A stretch of DNA of 64,000 nucleotides from Klebsiella sp. BIGb0138. Lineage in GTDB: Bacteria > Pseudomonadota > Gammaproteobacteria > Enterobacterales > Enterobacteriaceae. The notes under the pieces are model-generated. The model made no database searches. It saw only the letters and a list, made by a program, of their open reading frames with translations, and was not told where the DNA came from. Below are positions 18,730-28,738 of the stretch, in pieces. The position numbers and the translations under genes were made by a program. Location of the stretch: assembly GCF_004342285.1 (NCBI RefSeq), contig NZ_SMCV01000008.1, positions 231,419 to 295,418 on the forward strand, read 5' to 3'. The first letter of the stretch is position 1; each line of letters opens with the position of its first letter.

Positions 18730-18747
18730 TATCTTCATATCAAGGTA
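18730..18747. promoter_or_regulatory. PecS operator 1 (near pecM)
   Basis: TATCTTCATATCAAGGTA, matching the perfect palindrome at 18777 in 16 of 18 positions. It lies 5 bp upstream of the pecM start codon, so binding would block initiation. Confidence 0.65.
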
Positions 18748-18776
18748 ATTTAGTAACTCAAGTATGTATCGATAAA

Positions 18777-18794
18777 TATCTTGATATCAAGATA
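18777..18794. promoter_or_regulatory. PecS operator 2 (near pecS), perfect palindrome
   Basis: TATCTTGATATCAAGATA, a perfect 18-bp palindrome 11 bp before the pecS start. Its centre is 47 bp from that of operator 1. This is the layout expected for a MarR repressor controlling both divergent genes. Confidence 0.75.
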
Positions 18795-18805
18795 AGTGAG
18801 CACAA

Positions 18806-19312
18806 TTGGACAAATCACCTCAGGCCGATGCCGTAGATCGCATTCTGGAACAGTGGAAACGGGAACGTCCGGATCTGGATTGTAGCCCGATGGGCCCCCT
18901 GGGGCGTCTGAAGCGCTGCGCCATGCTGCTGGAGCCGCGTATCGAAGCGGCGTTTACGGCTCACGATCTGGTGCGCTGGGAATTTGACATGCTGGCCACC
19001 CTACGCCGCTCCGGATCACCGTTTATTCTCTCGCCGACCCGGCTTTTTTCCACGCTGATGATCACCTCAGGCACCATGACGCACCGCCTGAAAGCGCTGG
19101 AAAAACGTGGATTTATCACCCGGCTGCCCGATCCGGGCGATGCGCGCAGTCTGCTGGTCGCCCTGACGGCGGAAGGACGCGAGCGGATTGATAAGGCCGT
19201 GGAAACCCACGTAGAAAACGAACGCCAGCTGCTGGCGGGGCTATCAGCGGAACAGCGCCAGCAGCTGGATCGGGCGCTGGCGGTCTTTATGCGCCTGCTG
19301 GAAGCGGACTAG
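18806..19312 (+). CDS. pecS: PecS-type MarR-family regulator
   Basis: 168 aa from a TTG start. It has the extra N-terminal helix typical of urate-responsive MarR proteins (ILEQWKRERPDLD, with the conserved Trp), then the winged helix (LSPTRLFSTLMITSGTMTHRLKALEKRGFITRLPDPGDARSLLVALT). PecS/HucR/UrtR proteins release DNA on binding urate, linking the regulon to host xanthine-oxidase stress; this is family knowledge. It represses pecM and itself through two palindromes between the genes. Its stop overlaps the convergent nickel/cobalt gene by 4 bp. Confidence 0.88.
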   Translation: MDKSPQADAVDRILEQWKRERPDLDCSPMGPLGRLKRCAMLLEPRIEAAFTAHDLVRWEFDMLATLRRSGSPFILSPTRLFSTLMITSGTMTHRLKALEKRGFITRLPDPGDARSLLVALTAEGRERIDKAVETHVENERQLLAGLSAEQRQQLDRALAVFMRLLEAD

Positions 19313-20268
19313 CAGCCGGCGGCGATATAGTCGCCGTTGGCGCTCATCGGGATCACCGTCAGAAACAGCACGCAGGCAAATAAAATGAGGATCGCCCCGC
19401 CGGCAATTTTCACCGCCGGCACCAGCCATTTCAGGCGGCGGTCCCGAACGGCAAACAGGCTGACCGCACGCTCGCGGGCGTAGCGCACCGCCAGAGACAG
19501 AGCGAGAATCGATAACGCCGTTCCCAGCGACATGGTCATCACCGCGGCGATTCCCCAGCTGACAATCCCCAGCGCATTGGAAAACAGCAGGATCATCATC
19601 GCGCCGCTGCAGGGTCTGGCCCCTATCGCCAGCGCCACGCCGAGCCGGGTTTTCCAGTCAACGTGCGCCAGTTCGCGCCCGACGCCATGGTGCCCGCAGC
19701 CGCAGCGGTCAGGATGGTCATGGAGCGGAGCCAGCGAACCGCTGACCATTCTTCGCGGCCGCAGGCTTTTCAGCGTTTGATAAATCACATATGCGCCAAA
19801 GGCGCCTACCATCAGCGCGCTGATTTTCTCAACGTACCAACGGCTGGTGCTGAGATCGCCGGACGCCAGATTCAATCCGACCGCCAGAATAAAGACAAAC
19901 AGGATGGCGCTTACCCCCTGCAGCAGACTACCCACAAACGGCACCACTCGTGCCGCCAGCAGACTCTCCTGATGGGTGCTGAGATAGGTGGTAACGATGA
20001 ATTTTCCATGTCCTGGCCCAATGGCATGCAGTACGCCATACAGAAACGCTCCGCCCAGCAGCCAGATACCGCCGCTATATTGCTGGTTATTAAGCTGTAA
20101 AAGATACATCACCAGATAGCGGTGGAGCGTGATCTGAGTAGCCAGGCACCACTGAAGAAAAGTCCCCCAGTGCGCATGGAGCGCCAACCCGGCCCAGAGC
20201 AGCGCCAGCACAGGCAACCCCAGCGACAGCAGGCGCCGGTCACGAGTGAGAATGCGAGTTGTCATCAT
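19309..20268 (-). CDS. NicO-family nickel/cobalt transporter
   Basis: 319 aa with six or seven membrane helices. The motif HAIGPGHGK (about 80-90) and a second GARPCSGA motif are characteristic of the NicO/RcnA family. A cytoplasmic loop rich in His/Cys (PLHDHPDRCGCGHHGV) probably binds metal. Such proteins move Ni2+/Co2+ across the inner membrane, often outward. No DUF1007 partner gene is present upstream, where relatives often have one. Confidence 0.85.
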   Translation of the reverse strand: MMTTRILTRDRRLLSLGLPVLALLWAGLALHAHWGTFLQWCLATQITLHRYLVMYLLQLNNQQYSGGIWLLGGAFLYGVLHAIGPGHGKFIVTTYLSTHQESLLAARVVPFVGSLLQGVSAILFVFILAVGLNLASGDLSTSRWYVEKISALMVGAFGAYVIYQTLKSLRPRRMVSGSLAPLHDHPDRCGCGHHGVGRELAHVDWKTRLGVALAIGARPCSGAMMILLFSNALGIVSWGIAAVMTMSLGTALSILALSLAVRYARERAVSLFAVRDRRLKWLVPAVKIAGGAILILFACVLFLTVIPMSANGDYIAAGC

Positions 20269-20520
20269 TTTTTGCCATTATGTGAACCTGAATCGCCCCC
20301 GGCAGGGAGGGGATCTGCCCTGCCGGCACGCTGAAAAACGCAGATATTGCGGGTTATCATGCCCGCGAATACGCATACCATCTGCCCATTCTAGCGTGAG
20401 ACGCTTGTGGAATCTCATAACGCGGCTGAGCAGCCATGAACGCCGCCTCCATAAAGAAGCGTTTCCCTTCTTCCCGATGGTTAACGTTTATGCCAAGTAT
20501 ACTCAGCTGATGGAAATCGA

Positions 20521-20780
20521 ATGAAAAAAATCGATATCGATCTTTCGCGTTTCCGGGGGCTGATGCCGCAATTTACCGACCCTGCCGACAGCTGGCCATA
20601 CAAATGTCGGCATTGGGCAGTATCCATCTGCTGACCTGCACGCTGATCTATTTAGCGGTTGGCTACGGTTCAAAAAGGCTATTAGCGACCCGCCCGCAGG
20701 CGGCAAGAAGGGTCAGTATGGCGTCCGGGGCCATTATGGTGGCAATAGCGCTCCTGCTCTTCTACAGCCGGCAGGGATAA
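20521..20780 (+). pseudogene. Degraded 3' fragment of a LysE/RhtB-family amino-acid exporter
   Basis: The first frame reads FRGLMPQFTDPADS and then hits a stop. A shift of one base near 20593 restores LAIQMSALGSIHLLTCTLIYLAVGYG, then the helix ending LLFYSRQG and TAA at 20780. This matches the last two helices of LysE-type exporters (PQF..P motif followed by the dimer-side helices). The first 120 or so residues are missing. It is a remnant with both a 5' deletion and a frameshift. Confidence 0.7.
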
Positions 20781-21097
20781 TGCCGCCAGCGAATCCGCAC
20801 AAATATATCACCGCCTGCGTTAAACTATTTGAGCTCTGTATACAGAGGTCCGGCGCCGTAAAAAGCTATTTTTTCGGCGAGCGCTTAGGATCTATTCCAC
20901 GTGTAAAATGCAGGTTGTCAAAAATGCAGCAAAGCAAGCTCCTGACAACTCCAATAACCACTGATAAAAAACCATCAGGTACCATTAAAGCTATTTAAAA
21001 ATAATAAGATACATTCACCACCTGCAACAACATACTCCAAAAGACTCCAAAAAAAACTGTTTTCCCTCTCCCCTACGCCTTCATGAGCTCCTGAAAT
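20781..21097. other. Non-coding stretch with two inverted repeats
   Basis: No gene seen. It holds a perfect 14-bp palindrome CTCTGTATACAGAG at 20834-20847 and a hairpin CGCCG/CGGCG with an A/T-rich inner stem at 20854-20879. The rest is AT-rich. Confidence 0.5.
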
Positions 21098-21391
21098 TCA
21101 CTCACGGCTCTCTTCGTCAATTAAGCTATACAGGGTATCATTCATATCACCAGGCTTATTATTGCTATTCTCTGACATAATTTTGCAGTATGGTTTAATT
21201 GCCGTTGTAGTGATGCAGTGAATGCTATCCAGACTGTCATATCGTTCTTCGAGCTCTGCGAAGCATCTTGCGCAATATTCACCGGAAGCGGAAACCAGGA
21301 TTCTCCTGTGTGAGTAATGACGGTGAGTCTCCGGGTGTTTAATTATTACCATACTATCCACACACTCATGCAATCTGCGCTGAGGCAGCAA
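21098..21391 (-). CDS. Hypothetical protein
   Basis: Up to 97 aa; the more natural start is the ATG at residue 14 (MVIIKHPETHRHYS), giving 84 aa. No family recognised. It contains a Cys pair (YCARC) and further Cys residues, and a hydrophilic acidic tail. No clear ribosome site. It lies in an AT-rich tract between a decayed exporter and fimB, where foreign or decaying DNA is likely. Reality of the gene is uncertain. Confidence 0.35.
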   Translation of the reverse strand: MLPQRRLHECVDSMVIIKHPETHRHYSHRRILVSASGEYCARCFAELEERYDSLDSIHCITTTAIKPYCKIMSENSNNKPGDMNDTLYSLIDEESRE

Positions 21392-21857
21392 GGGAGAATC
21401 AAAATGTTACTGATCCATCTCCGGCAGCGAGGGAACCTCGTCATCGGGAGTTCTCCGTACCGCGCGACTTGCATAATGGTGTGTCTATCCGTCGGGTTAT
21501 CGCCAGACCGATAGCCTGTGCCTCTGTATTTCCGGAGCGCATAACCACGAGGAATGAAGGATGAGTAAGATGTGGCCCCCTCCAGAAAATGTAGCATTTA
21601 CTAACAAAAATCCATTTGACTCAGAATGTTACGTGAAGTGCCTCGCTCCCACCGGCGGAGGTACTTCATGATTCAACTCCATAGCGCCATTCTCACAACC
21701 CGGTTCGGCATGATATATGCTGGAGAACTTTATACGTTATAAAAAGCACCTGGTACTATGGCAAAAAATAAACGATTACAAATGCAATCGGACGATAACG
21801 CTGGCCTGACGAAGACTGACAGAATGTAATATATGCCTGCACAGAAAAGGGAATATA
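21392..21857. other. Region upstream of fimB
   Basis: 466 bp with no recognised gene. It contains a possible 36-codon frame at 21561-21671 and, overlapping its end, a hairpin TGAAGTGCCTC/GAGGTACTTCA at 21634-21668. The last 150 bp should include the fimB promoter. Confidence 0.4.
21561..21671 (+). CDS. Possible 36-aa small protein
   Basis: An ATG with GAGGA 7 bp upstream opens a 36-codon frame beginning MSKMWPPPENVAF and ending in TGA. It has no known relatives that I can name. A hairpin covers its last third. Called only because of the ribosome site. Confidence 0.25.
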   Translation: MSKMWPPPENVAFTNKNPFDSECYVKCLAPTGGGTS

Positions 21858-22463
21858 ATGAAGAATAACGCCGATATCAAAAAAAGGAACTTCCTCACTC
21901 AAAATGAGATTGAGTCACTTCTTAAAGCAGCCAACACAGGGACGCATGCCGCACGTAACTATTGCCTGACATTACTCTGTTTTATTCATGGATTTCGCGC
22001 CAGTGAAATTTGTCGCCTGCAAATTTCTGATATTGATTTACGCTCTAAGTGTATTTACATCCATCGGCTTAAAAAAGGATTCTCGACCACTCACCCGTTA
22101 CTCAATAAAGAGATTCAGGCGCTCAAAACCTGGTTAGATATCCGTGCGGCATATCCGCATGCTGACAGCGAATGGTTGTTTTTATCCCGCAAAGGCAATC
22201 CGCTTTCCCGTCAGCAGTTTTATCAAATTATTTCGTCCTCCGGCGGCAACGCCGGGCTAACGATTGAAATTCACCCGCATATGCTGCGCCATTCCTGCGG
22301 GTTCGCTCTGGCTAATATGGGGATCGACACCCGGCTTATCCAGGACTACCTCGGACACCGCAATATCCGCCATACCGTCTGGTATACCGCCAGCAACGCA
22401 GGCCGTTTTTACGGAATCTGGGACAACGCGAAAGAGAAACAGCGGAACCACATTTTGCAATAA
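21858..22463 (+). CDS. fimB: FimB, tyrosine recombinase of the fim switch
   Basis: 201 aa, equal to known FimB. Tyrosine recombinase with Arg in FRASE (about 47), HPHMLRH, GHRN and the nucleophile Tyr in HTVWYTASN. FimB inverts fimS in both directions and so can turn type 1 fimbriae on. It lies 1.2 kb upstream of fimS. The ATG is preceded by AAAAGGGAATATA. Confidence 0.93.
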   Translation: MKNNADIKKRNFLTQNEIESLLKAANTGTHAARNYCLTLLCFIHGFRASEICRLQISDIDLRSKCIYIHRLKKGFSTTHPLLNKEIQALKTWLDIRAAYPHADSEWLFLSRKGNPLSRQQFYQIISSSGGNAGLTIEIHPHMLRHSCGFALANMGIDTRLIQDYLGHRNIRHTVWYTASNAGRFYGIWDNAKEKQRNHILQ

Positions 22464-23001
22464 TGGCGTCTGGCAACGACAGGCTGCGACGTTTAACGCC
22501 ATGGATGGCGTTAAAGTGAACAGCGGCCGCTGAAAACATTAATAAATATTAACCATACGGTGATTATGATTATTGTTCCTGCAAGTTCTTAATTCATTCT
22601 CACTGCCGCTACCGCCGATATCCTTGTAAATAATCTGGGTTTCAATTCGCTATTTATTGTCAGGTAAAACCATTCAGCATTATATTTTTCGTCTAAAGTG
22701 GCGCCACCATTCACTTTTCCCCCTGCAATTTGATATACCTGGCAATAAGCACGAATGGCGCTATTGTGATATGACATAAAATCTATAAAAATAAGAATTA
22801 TCGTCTGGCGATATTTTAACTATGTGTAAATGTAATGTGACCATCTATTTTTACCGTGCCAACACCATGGCAACGTGAAGGATGAACGGTATATATACCT
22901 TCATATAATACGCCTTTAACATCGCGGATTATTTTTTAACCGTCCTGATAACGTCTTCAGGAGGGCACCTTCGTTCAACTTTATTTCAGGAGCAATGTAT
23001 T
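22464..23001. other. fimB-fimE intergenic region
   Basis: 538 bp of AT-rich DNA with no supported gene. A 62-codon minus-strand frame at 22589-22777 has no ribosome site. The spacing resembles the long fimB-fimE gap of E. coli. The 3' part should carry the fimE promoter; TTTCAGGAGCAA precedes the GTG start of fimE. Confidence 0.45.
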
Positions 23002-23598
23002 GTGAATCGACGTCGTTTTCTTACCGCCAAAGAAGTGCAGGCCATGATGCTGGCGGCACGACAGGGGCCGACCGGCGAACGGGACTACTGTCTGATCCTG
23101 CTGGCGTTTCGGCACGGGATGCGCATCAGCGAGCTGCTCGATCTGCACTACCGGGATCTTGACCTCAACGAGGGCCGAATCAACGTTCGACGCTTAAAGA
23201 ATGGCTTTTCCACCATCCACCCGCTGCGATTTGATGAGCTGGAAGCAATCGCCCGCTGGACTCAGGTCCGTGCCGGCTGGAAGGCCGCGCAACAAACCAA
23301 CGCCATTTTTATCTCACGCCGCGGAACCCAGCTTTCCCGCCAGCAGGCGTATCGCATTATTCGCAGCGCCGGCGAAGTCGCCGGAACCGCCACCCATACT
23401 CACCCCCATATGCTGCGCCACGCCTGCGGGTATGAACTCGCGGAAAGAGGTACAGATACACGTTTGATTCAGGATTACCTTGGTCATCGTAATATTCGGC
23501 ATACCGTGCGCTATACCGCCAGCAATGCCGCGCGTTTCGCCGGATTATGGGAAAGAAATAACCTGCTGGAAGAAAATTCGCACGGACAAAAGAAATGA
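23002..23598 (+). CDS. fimE: FimE, tyrosine recombinase biased to OFF
   Basis: 198 aa from GTG with AGGAG 11 bp upstream. Catalytic set intact: Arg in MRISELL, HPHMLRH, GHRN, Tyr in HTVRYTASN. In E. coli FimE mainly turns the switch from ON to OFF. Its 3' end lies 41 bp before the left inverted repeat of fimS. In the orientation present here the fimA promoter points back into fimE. Confidence 0.93.
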   Translation: MNRRRFLTAKEVQAMMLAARQGPTGERDYCLILLAFRHGMRISELLDLHYRDLDLNEGRINVRRLKNGFSTIHPLRFDELEAIARWTQVRAGWKAAQQTNAIFISRRGTQLSRQQAYRIIRSAGEVAGTATHTHPHMLRHACGYELAERGTDTRLIQDYLGHRNIRHTVRYTASNAARFAGLWERNNLLEENSHGQKK

Positions 23599-23639
23599 TA
23601 TATTTATTTGATAAACAAGGATAATTTTAGAAGTGAACA

Positions 23640-23966
23640 AGTCAATTGGGGCCAAACTGTTTATATCATAAAAATGTTTTGCAATCTTTTGCAACTGGCA
23701 AGTGCATATATTTCCACAAATTAAATTTATCTATCTGATTATTAACATATTTTACCTTTAAGAAACTTTACTTATCTTTCCATCCTTTCCGCTGACCTGC
23801 AATATCATCCGCGCTGACCTCGCCCGCTTCCCCCGACTCTCTCCAGCAACACGCCAGAATATAAACCCAAAAAATAAAATAAATCAGCTCAATAAACCAA
23901 AATATGATTGCACAAACAGGAAAATAAGAACTTTATCTCAATGAGTCAAAATGGCCCCAATTGACT
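23640..23966. promoter_or_regulatory. fimS: fimS invertible element, OFF orientation
   Basis: The left repeat AGTCAATTGGGGCCA (23640-23654) and its exact inverse TGGCCCCAATTGACT (23952-23966) contain the conserved 9-bp TTGGGGCCA/TGGCCCCAA recombination sites. The segment from outer edge to outer edge of the 9-mers is 315 bp, against about 314 bp in E. coli. The left end (TTGGGGCCAAACTG...ATATCATA) matches the E. coli K-12 phase-OFF arrangement as I remember it. Confidence 0.92.
23665..23694 (-). promoter_or_regulatory. fimA promoter, pointing away from fimA
   Basis: On the minus strand: -35 TTGCAA at 23689-23694, an 18-bp spacer and -10 TATGAT at 23665-23670. It reads toward fimE, so fimA is off in this assembly. 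Inversion would place it about 100-150 bp upstream of fimA. Confidence 0.7.
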
Positions 23967-24092
23967 CATCAGTTGGGCGAAAACTGCGCAGAGCCGGCAG
24001 TCGGACCATTCGGCTGAAATAGGGAATGCCTGGAAGGCACAACGACTGCCAATTTCGGTTCGTAATATCGACATTGTTTAAAGGAAAACAAC

Positions 24093-24641
24093 ATGAAAAT
24101 CAAAACACTGGCAATCGTTGTTCTGTCAGCCCTGTCCCTGAGTTCCGCAGCGGCCCTGGCTGATACCACCACGGTAAACGGCGGTACAGTGCACTTTAAA
24201 GGGGAAGTGGTCAACGCAGCCTGTGCAGTAGATGCCGGCTCTATCGATCAGACCGTTCAACTGGGCCAGGTGCGTTCAGCGAAACTCGCCACCGCAGGCA
24301 GCACCAGCTCTGCCGTTGGTTTCAACATCCAGCTGGATGATTGCGACACCACCGTGGCAACCAAAGCCTCTGTTGCCTTCTCCGGTACTGCGGTAGATAG
24401 CACCAACACCACCGTACTGGCGCTGCAAAACTCCGCAGCGGGCGGCGCGACGAACGTTGGCGTACAGATCCTCGACAAAACCGGTACCGCTCTGGGTCTG
24501 GACGGCGCGACGTTCAGCGCGGCAACCACGCTGAACGATGGCACTAACATCATTCCTTTCCAGGCGCGTTACTACGCGACCGGCGCGGCCACTGCTGGTA
24601 CCGCTAACGCCGACGCGACCTTCAAAGTTCAGTACGAATAA
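24093..24641 (+). CDS. fimA: FimA, major type 1 fimbrial subunit
   Basis: 182 aa, equal to E. coli FimA. Signal peptide ends at ALA. The pilin domain has the disulphide Cys pair (NAACAVDAG and DDCDTT) and C-terminal strand [17 protein letters not shown] precedes the ATG. It forms the helical rod of mannose-binding pili. Transcription depends on fimS orientation. Confidence 0.95.
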   Translation: MKIKTLAIVVLSALSLSSAAALADTTTVNGGTVHFKGEVVNAACAVDAGSIDQTVQLGQVRSAKLATAGSTSSAVGFNIQLDDCDTTVATKASVAFSGTAVDSTNTTVLALQNSAAGGATNVGVQILDKTGTALGLDGATFSAATTLNDGTNIIPFQARYYATGAATAGTANADATFKVQYE

Positions 24642-24713
24642 TTGACACATCAGGCAGGGATGCACTTCGGGCCAGGATGGCCCGTTATCCACTACGGAAC
24701 TGGGGTGATAACG

Positions 24714-25253
24714 ATGCAAGGAATGAAATCAGGTCTGTTGATATTTTTGCTACCGCCGCTCGCGCTTGCCGGAAACCAGTGGAATGTGACGCTACCCGGC
24801 GGAAACATGCGCTTTCAGGGCGTCATCATTGCCGAATCCTGCCGCGTTGAAGCAGGTGACCAGCAGTTGACGGTCAATATGGGGCAGATCAGCAGCAATC
24901 GTTTTCATGCAGCAGGGGAAGATACAGACCCTGTTCCTTTCGATATTCATCTCCAGGAGTGCAGCACCGCCGTCAGCCAACGCGTGGGCGTGGCGTTTCA
25001 CGGCGTGGCCGATGGCAAAAATCCGGACGTGCTTTCGGTTGGCGAAGGTCCTGGCATCGCGACCGGTATCGGCGTCGCGCTGTTTGATAAAGAAGATCGC
25101 CTGATTCCGCTTAATAGCCCACCGGGCGTCTGGTCGCGGCTGTATACGGGGCCGACCACGCTCCATTTTGTCGCCAAATATCGGGCGACCGGGCATCAGG
25201 TTACCGGCGGAGCCGCAAATGCTCAGGCCTGGTTTTCTCTGACCTATCAGTAA
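24714..25253 (+). CDS. fimI: FimI, type 1 fimbrial subunit-like protein
   Basis: 179 aa from the ATG in ATGCAAGGA, preceded by GGGGTG, the same length as E. coli FimI. The longer in-frame extension back to the fimA stop lacks a site. Signal peptide, then a pilin domain with Cys in AESCRVE and LQECSTA and a C-terminal AWFSLTYQ strand. FimI is proposed to terminate pilus assembly at the base. Confidence 0.9.
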   Translation: MQGMKSGLLIFLLPPLALAGNQWNVTLPGGNMRFQGVIIAESCRVEAGDQQLTVNMGQISSNRFHAAGEDTDPVPFDIHLQECSTAVSQRVGVAFHGVADGKNPDVLSVGEGPGIATGIGVALFDKEDRLIPLNSPPGVWSRLYTGPTTLHFVAKYRATGHQVTGGAANAQAWFSLTYQ

Positions 25254-25288
25254 TTAACCAGCGGACATACCGGATGCAGGAAACAACG

Positions 25289-26014
25289 GTGAGTATAAAA
25301 GGGGAAAACGTGAGAACAACACTGGGGATGACGCGCTGTTTACTGGCGGGATTATTGATGATAGTCACCACCGGTTTCACCGCCCGTGCCGAAGCCGGCG
25401 TGGCGCTCGGTGCGACCCGGGTTATTTATCCGGCCGGACAAAAGCAGGTCCAGCTGGCGGTAACCAACAATGATGACAATAGCACCTATCTGATTCAGTC
25501 ATGGGTGGAAAACGCCGACGGTCAGAAAGACGGACGCTTTGTCATTACCCCGCCGCTGTTCGCGATGCAGGGGAAAAAAGAGAATACCTTGCGCATTATC
25601 GATGCCACCAACAATCAGCTGCCGCAGGATCGGGAAAGCCTGTTCTGGATGAACGTAAAGGCCATCCCATCAATGGACAAATCAAAGCTCAGTGACAACA
25701 CCTTGCAGCTGGCGATTATCAGCCGCATCAAGCTCTACTATCGCCCGGCCAAACTCGCCCTGTCGCCGGATCAGGCGGCGGAAAAGCTGACGTTTCGCCG
25801 CAGCGCGGGCACCCTCACGCTGATAAATCCGACGCCCTACTATCTGACGGTCACCGAACTGAATGCCGGCACCCGGGTGCTGGAAAATGCGCTGGTCCCC
25901 CCCATGGGCGAAGCCTCGGTGAAATTACCGTCCGACGCCGGTCGTGATATCACCTGGCGGACGATTAACGACTATGGCGCACTGACCCCTCGGATGAAGA
26001 GCACACTGCAATAG
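25289..26014 (+). CDS. fimC: FimC, periplasmic chaperone of type 1 fimbriae
   Basis: 241 aa from GTG (MSIKGENVRTT), which aligns with the start of E. coli FimC (also 241 aa) and has AGGAA about 7 bp upstream; an ATG five codons earlier is less likely. PapD-type chaperone with GVALGATRVIYPAGQKQVQL, LPQDRESLFWMNVKAIPS and the G1-strand LQLAIISRIKLYYRP. It donates a strand to subunits and delivers them to FimD. Confidence 0.93.
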   Translation: MSIKGENVRTTLGMTRCLLAGLLMIVTTGFTARAEAGVALGATRVIYPAGQKQVQLAVTNNDDNSTYLIQSWVENADGQKDGRFVITPPLFAMQGKKENTLRIIDATNNQLPQDRESLFWMNVKAIPSMDKSKLSDNTLQLAIISRIKLYYRPAKLALSPDQAAEKLTFRRSAGTLTLINPTPYYLTVTELNAGTRVLENALVPPMGEASVKLPSDAGRDITWRTINDYGALTPRMKSTLQ

Positions 26015-26088
26015 TCACGGGGAAACCAGCGTTATCCCCTGAAAGATAAAAAGAACTGACAGCCGGGCGACTTCGGACCGGAGGGACT

Positions 26089-28725
26089 ATGTCACATCTG
26101 AAATATGGACTGGACCGCTTGGGCATCCGGCGTGCGCGGCGCGACGGCGCGGGATCGGCTGGCGTATTTGCCCCGCTTCCTTTTGCCCTTTTGCTTGCTT
26201 TGCAGGCCTTTTCCGCGCAGGCGGAACTCTATTTTAACCCGCGCTTTCTCGCCGACGATCCGGCCGCGGTAGCGGATCTGTCGGGGTTCGAAAAGGGGCA
26301 GGAGGTGCCGCCGGGCACCTATCGCGTGGATATCTATCTGAATAACGGCTTTATGACCACCCGCGATGTCACCTTTAAGGGCGCGGAGAATCATCATGGC
26401 CTGGCTCCCTGCCTGACCCGCGCGCAGCTTGTCAGCATGGGGGTCAATAGCGCTGCCGTAGCGGGAATGGATGCCCTGGCCGCCGATGCCTGCGTCCCGC
26501 TGACGGAGATGATCGAGGACGCCACCAGCCGTTTCGACGTGGGCCAGCAGCGCCTGTATCTCACCGTTCCCCAGGCTTTTATGGGCAATCGCGCGCGCGG
26601 GTATATTCCCCCGGAATTGTGGGATGACGGCATTACCGCCGGGCTGCTGAACTACAACTTCACCGGCAACAACGTGCATAACGACATTGGCGGCAGCAGC
26701 AGCTACGCCTGGCTAAATCTGCAAAGCGGCCTGAATATCGGCGCCTGGCGCCTGCGCGATAACACCACCTGGAGCTATAGCAGCGGCGGCAGTTCGTCGA
26801 GCAACGAGAATAAATGGCAGCATGTGAACAGCTGGCTGGAGCGGGACATCGTCCCTTTACGCTCACGCATGACGCTGGGCGACAGCTACACCAACGGCGA
26901 TGTCTTCGACGGCATTAACTTCCGTGGCGCCCAGCTGGCCTCCGATGACAATATGCTGCCGGACAGCCAGAAGGGCTTCGCCCCGGTGATCCACGGCATT
27001 GCCCGCGGTACGGCGCAGGTGTCGATTAAACAAAACGGCTATGAGATCTATCAGAGCACCGTTCCCCCGGGGGCGTTCACCATTGACGACCTGTATGCCG
27101 CAGGCAACGGCGGCGACCTGCAGGTGACGGTGAAAGAAGCCGATGGCACCCGCCAGGTCTTTACCGTGCCGTGGTCCACGGTGCCGGTGCTGCAGCGTGA
27201 AGGTCATACCCGCTATGCCCTGACGGCGGGCGAATACCGCAGCGGTAACGGCCAACAGGAAAAACCCAAATTCGTCCAGGGCACGCTGCTGCACGGGCTA
27301 CCGGAGGGCTGGACGCTATACGGCGGCACCCAGCTGGCAGACCGCTACCGGGCGTTTAACCTCGGGGTGGGTAAAAACATGGGGGAATTCGGCGCCGTGT
27401 CGCTGGACGTCACCCAGGCCAACGCCACGCTGCCAGACGACAGCGAGCACCAGGGACAATCGCTGCGTTTTCTCTACAACAAATCGCTCAATGAAGTGGG
27501 TACCAATATCCAGCTGGTCGGCTATCGCTACTCCACGCGCGGCTATTACAGCTTCGCCGATACCACCTACCGGCGGATGAGCGGCTATGACGTAGAGACT
27601 CAGGACGGCGTGATTCAGGTGAAGCCGAAGTTCACCGATTATTACAACCTCGCCTACAGCAAACGCGGCAAGGTACAGGTCAGCGTGACCCAGCAGCTCG
27701 GGCGGACCGCCACGCTCTACTTAAGCGGCAGCCACCAAAGCTACTGGGGTACCGACAAAGCCGATGAACAATTACAGGCCGGACTTAACGCCGCCGTTGA
27801 CGACATCAACTGGACGCTGAGCTATAGCGTGAACAAAAACGCCTGGCAGGACGGGCGCGATCAGATGCTGGCGGTCAACGTCAATATTCCGTTCAGCCAC
27901 TGGATGCGTTCCGATAGCAAATCGGTCTGGCGACATGCCAGCGCCAGCTACAGCATGTCGCACGATCTCGACGGCCGGATGAGTAACCTCGCCGGGCTGT
28001 ACGGCACGCTGTTGGAGGACAATAACCTGAGCTACAGCGTGCAGACCGGCTATGCCGGCGGCGGCAACGGCAGCAGCGGCGGCACCGGATACGCGGCGCT
28101 GAATTATCGCGGCGGTTACGGCAACGCCAACGTCGGCTACAGCCGCAGCGATGGCCTGAAGCAGCTGTACTACGGCGTCAGCGGCGGCGTGCTCGCCCAT
28201 AGTAACGGGGTCACCCTCAGCCAGCCGCTGAACGACACGGTGGTGCTGATCAAAGCCCCGGGGGCCGATAGCGTGAAGGTCGAAAACCAGACCGGGGTGC
28301 GTACCGACTGGCGCGGATATGCGGTACTGCCTTACGCCACCGAATATCGCGAAAACCGGGTGGCGCTGGACACCAATACCCTGGCGGACAACGTCGATCT
28401 TGATGAGGCGGTGGTCAGCGTGGTACCGACGCACGGCGCCATCGTGCGCGCTGATTTCAAAGCGCACGTGGGGATGAAACTGCTGATGACCCTGACCCGC
28501 AACGGCAAGCCGATCCCCTTCGGCGCCATAGTGACGTCAACGAGTAACCAGAACGGCAGCATTGTGGCGGATAACGGCCAGGTCTATCTCAGCGGGATGC
28601 CGCTGGCCGGCCGGGTGCAGGTGACGTGGGGAGAAGGGCCTGACGCCCGCTGCGTGGCCGACTATCGCCTGCCGCCAGAGAGCCAGCAGCAGGCGCTGAG
28701 CCAGCTGTCGGCCGTGTGTCGCTAA
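26089..28725 (+). CDS. fimD: FimD, outer membrane usher of type 1 fimbriae
   Basis: 878 aa, identical in length to E. coli FimD. Signal peptide ends near FSAQA. The N-terminal domain begins [23 protein letters not shown], then barrel and plug ([22 protein letters not shown]) and C-terminal domains with the final Cys pair (DARCVADY...AVCR). It catalyses ordered subunit assembly and secretion. GGAGG lies 5 bp before the ATG. Confidence 0.96.
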   Translation: MSHLKYGLDRLGIRRARRDGAGSAGVFAPLPFALLLALQAFSAQAELYFNPRFLADDPAAVADLSGFEKGQEVPPGTYRVDIYLNNGFMTTRDVTFKGAENHHGLAPCLTRAQLVSMGVNSAAVAGMDALAADACVPLTEMIEDATSRFDVGQQRLYLTVPQAFMGNRARGYIPPELWDDGITAGLLNYNFTGNNVHNDIGGSSSYAWLNLQSGLNIGAWRLRDNTTWSYSSGGSSSSNENKWQHVNSWLERDIVPLRSRMTLGDSYTNGDVFDGINFRGAQLASDDNMLPDSQKGFAPVIHGIARGTAQVSIKQNGYEIYQSTVPPGAFTIDDLYAAGNGGDLQVTVKEADGTRQVFTVPWSTVPVLQREGHTRYALTAGEYRSGNGQQEKPKFVQGTLLHGLPEGWTLYGGTQLADRYRAFNLGVGKNMGEFGAVSLDVTQANATLPDDSEHQGQSLRFLYNKSLNEVGTNIQLVGYRYSTRGYYSFADTTYRRMSGYDVETQDGVIQVKPKFTDYYNLAYSKRGKVQVSVTQQLGRTATLYLSGSHQSYWGTDKADEQLQAGLNAAVDDINWTLSYSVNKNAWQDGRDQMLAVNVNIPFSHWMRSDSKSVWRHASASYSMSHDLDGRMSNLAGLYGTLLEDNNLSYSVQTGYAGGGNGSSGGTGYAALNYRGGYGNANVGYSRSDGLKQLYYGVSGGVLAHSNGVTLSQPLNDTVVLIKAPGADSVKVENQTGVRTDWRGYAVLPYATEYRENRVALDTNTLADNVDLDEAVVSVVPTHGAIVRADFKAHVGMKLLMTLTRNGKPIPFGAIVTSTSNQNGSIVADNGQVYLSGMPLAGRVQVTWGEGPDARCVADYRLPPESQQQALSQLSAVCR

Positions 28726-28738
28726 GGAAGGAATGATG

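Noticed and set aside
21573..21582. TGGCCCCC-like sequence upstream of fimB, similar to the fim inverted repeat
   Set aside because: Single copy, incomplete (no TTGGGGCCA partner), and inside a possible small frame.
22589..22777. 62-codon minus-strand frame between fimB and fimE
   Set aside because: No ribosome site or recognisable family; the gap is non-coding in E. coli too.
25274..25288. ATG five codons upstream as fimC start
   Set aside because: The GTG at 25289 gives the E. coli FimC length of 241 aa and a matching N-terminus, and has better ribosome-site spacing.
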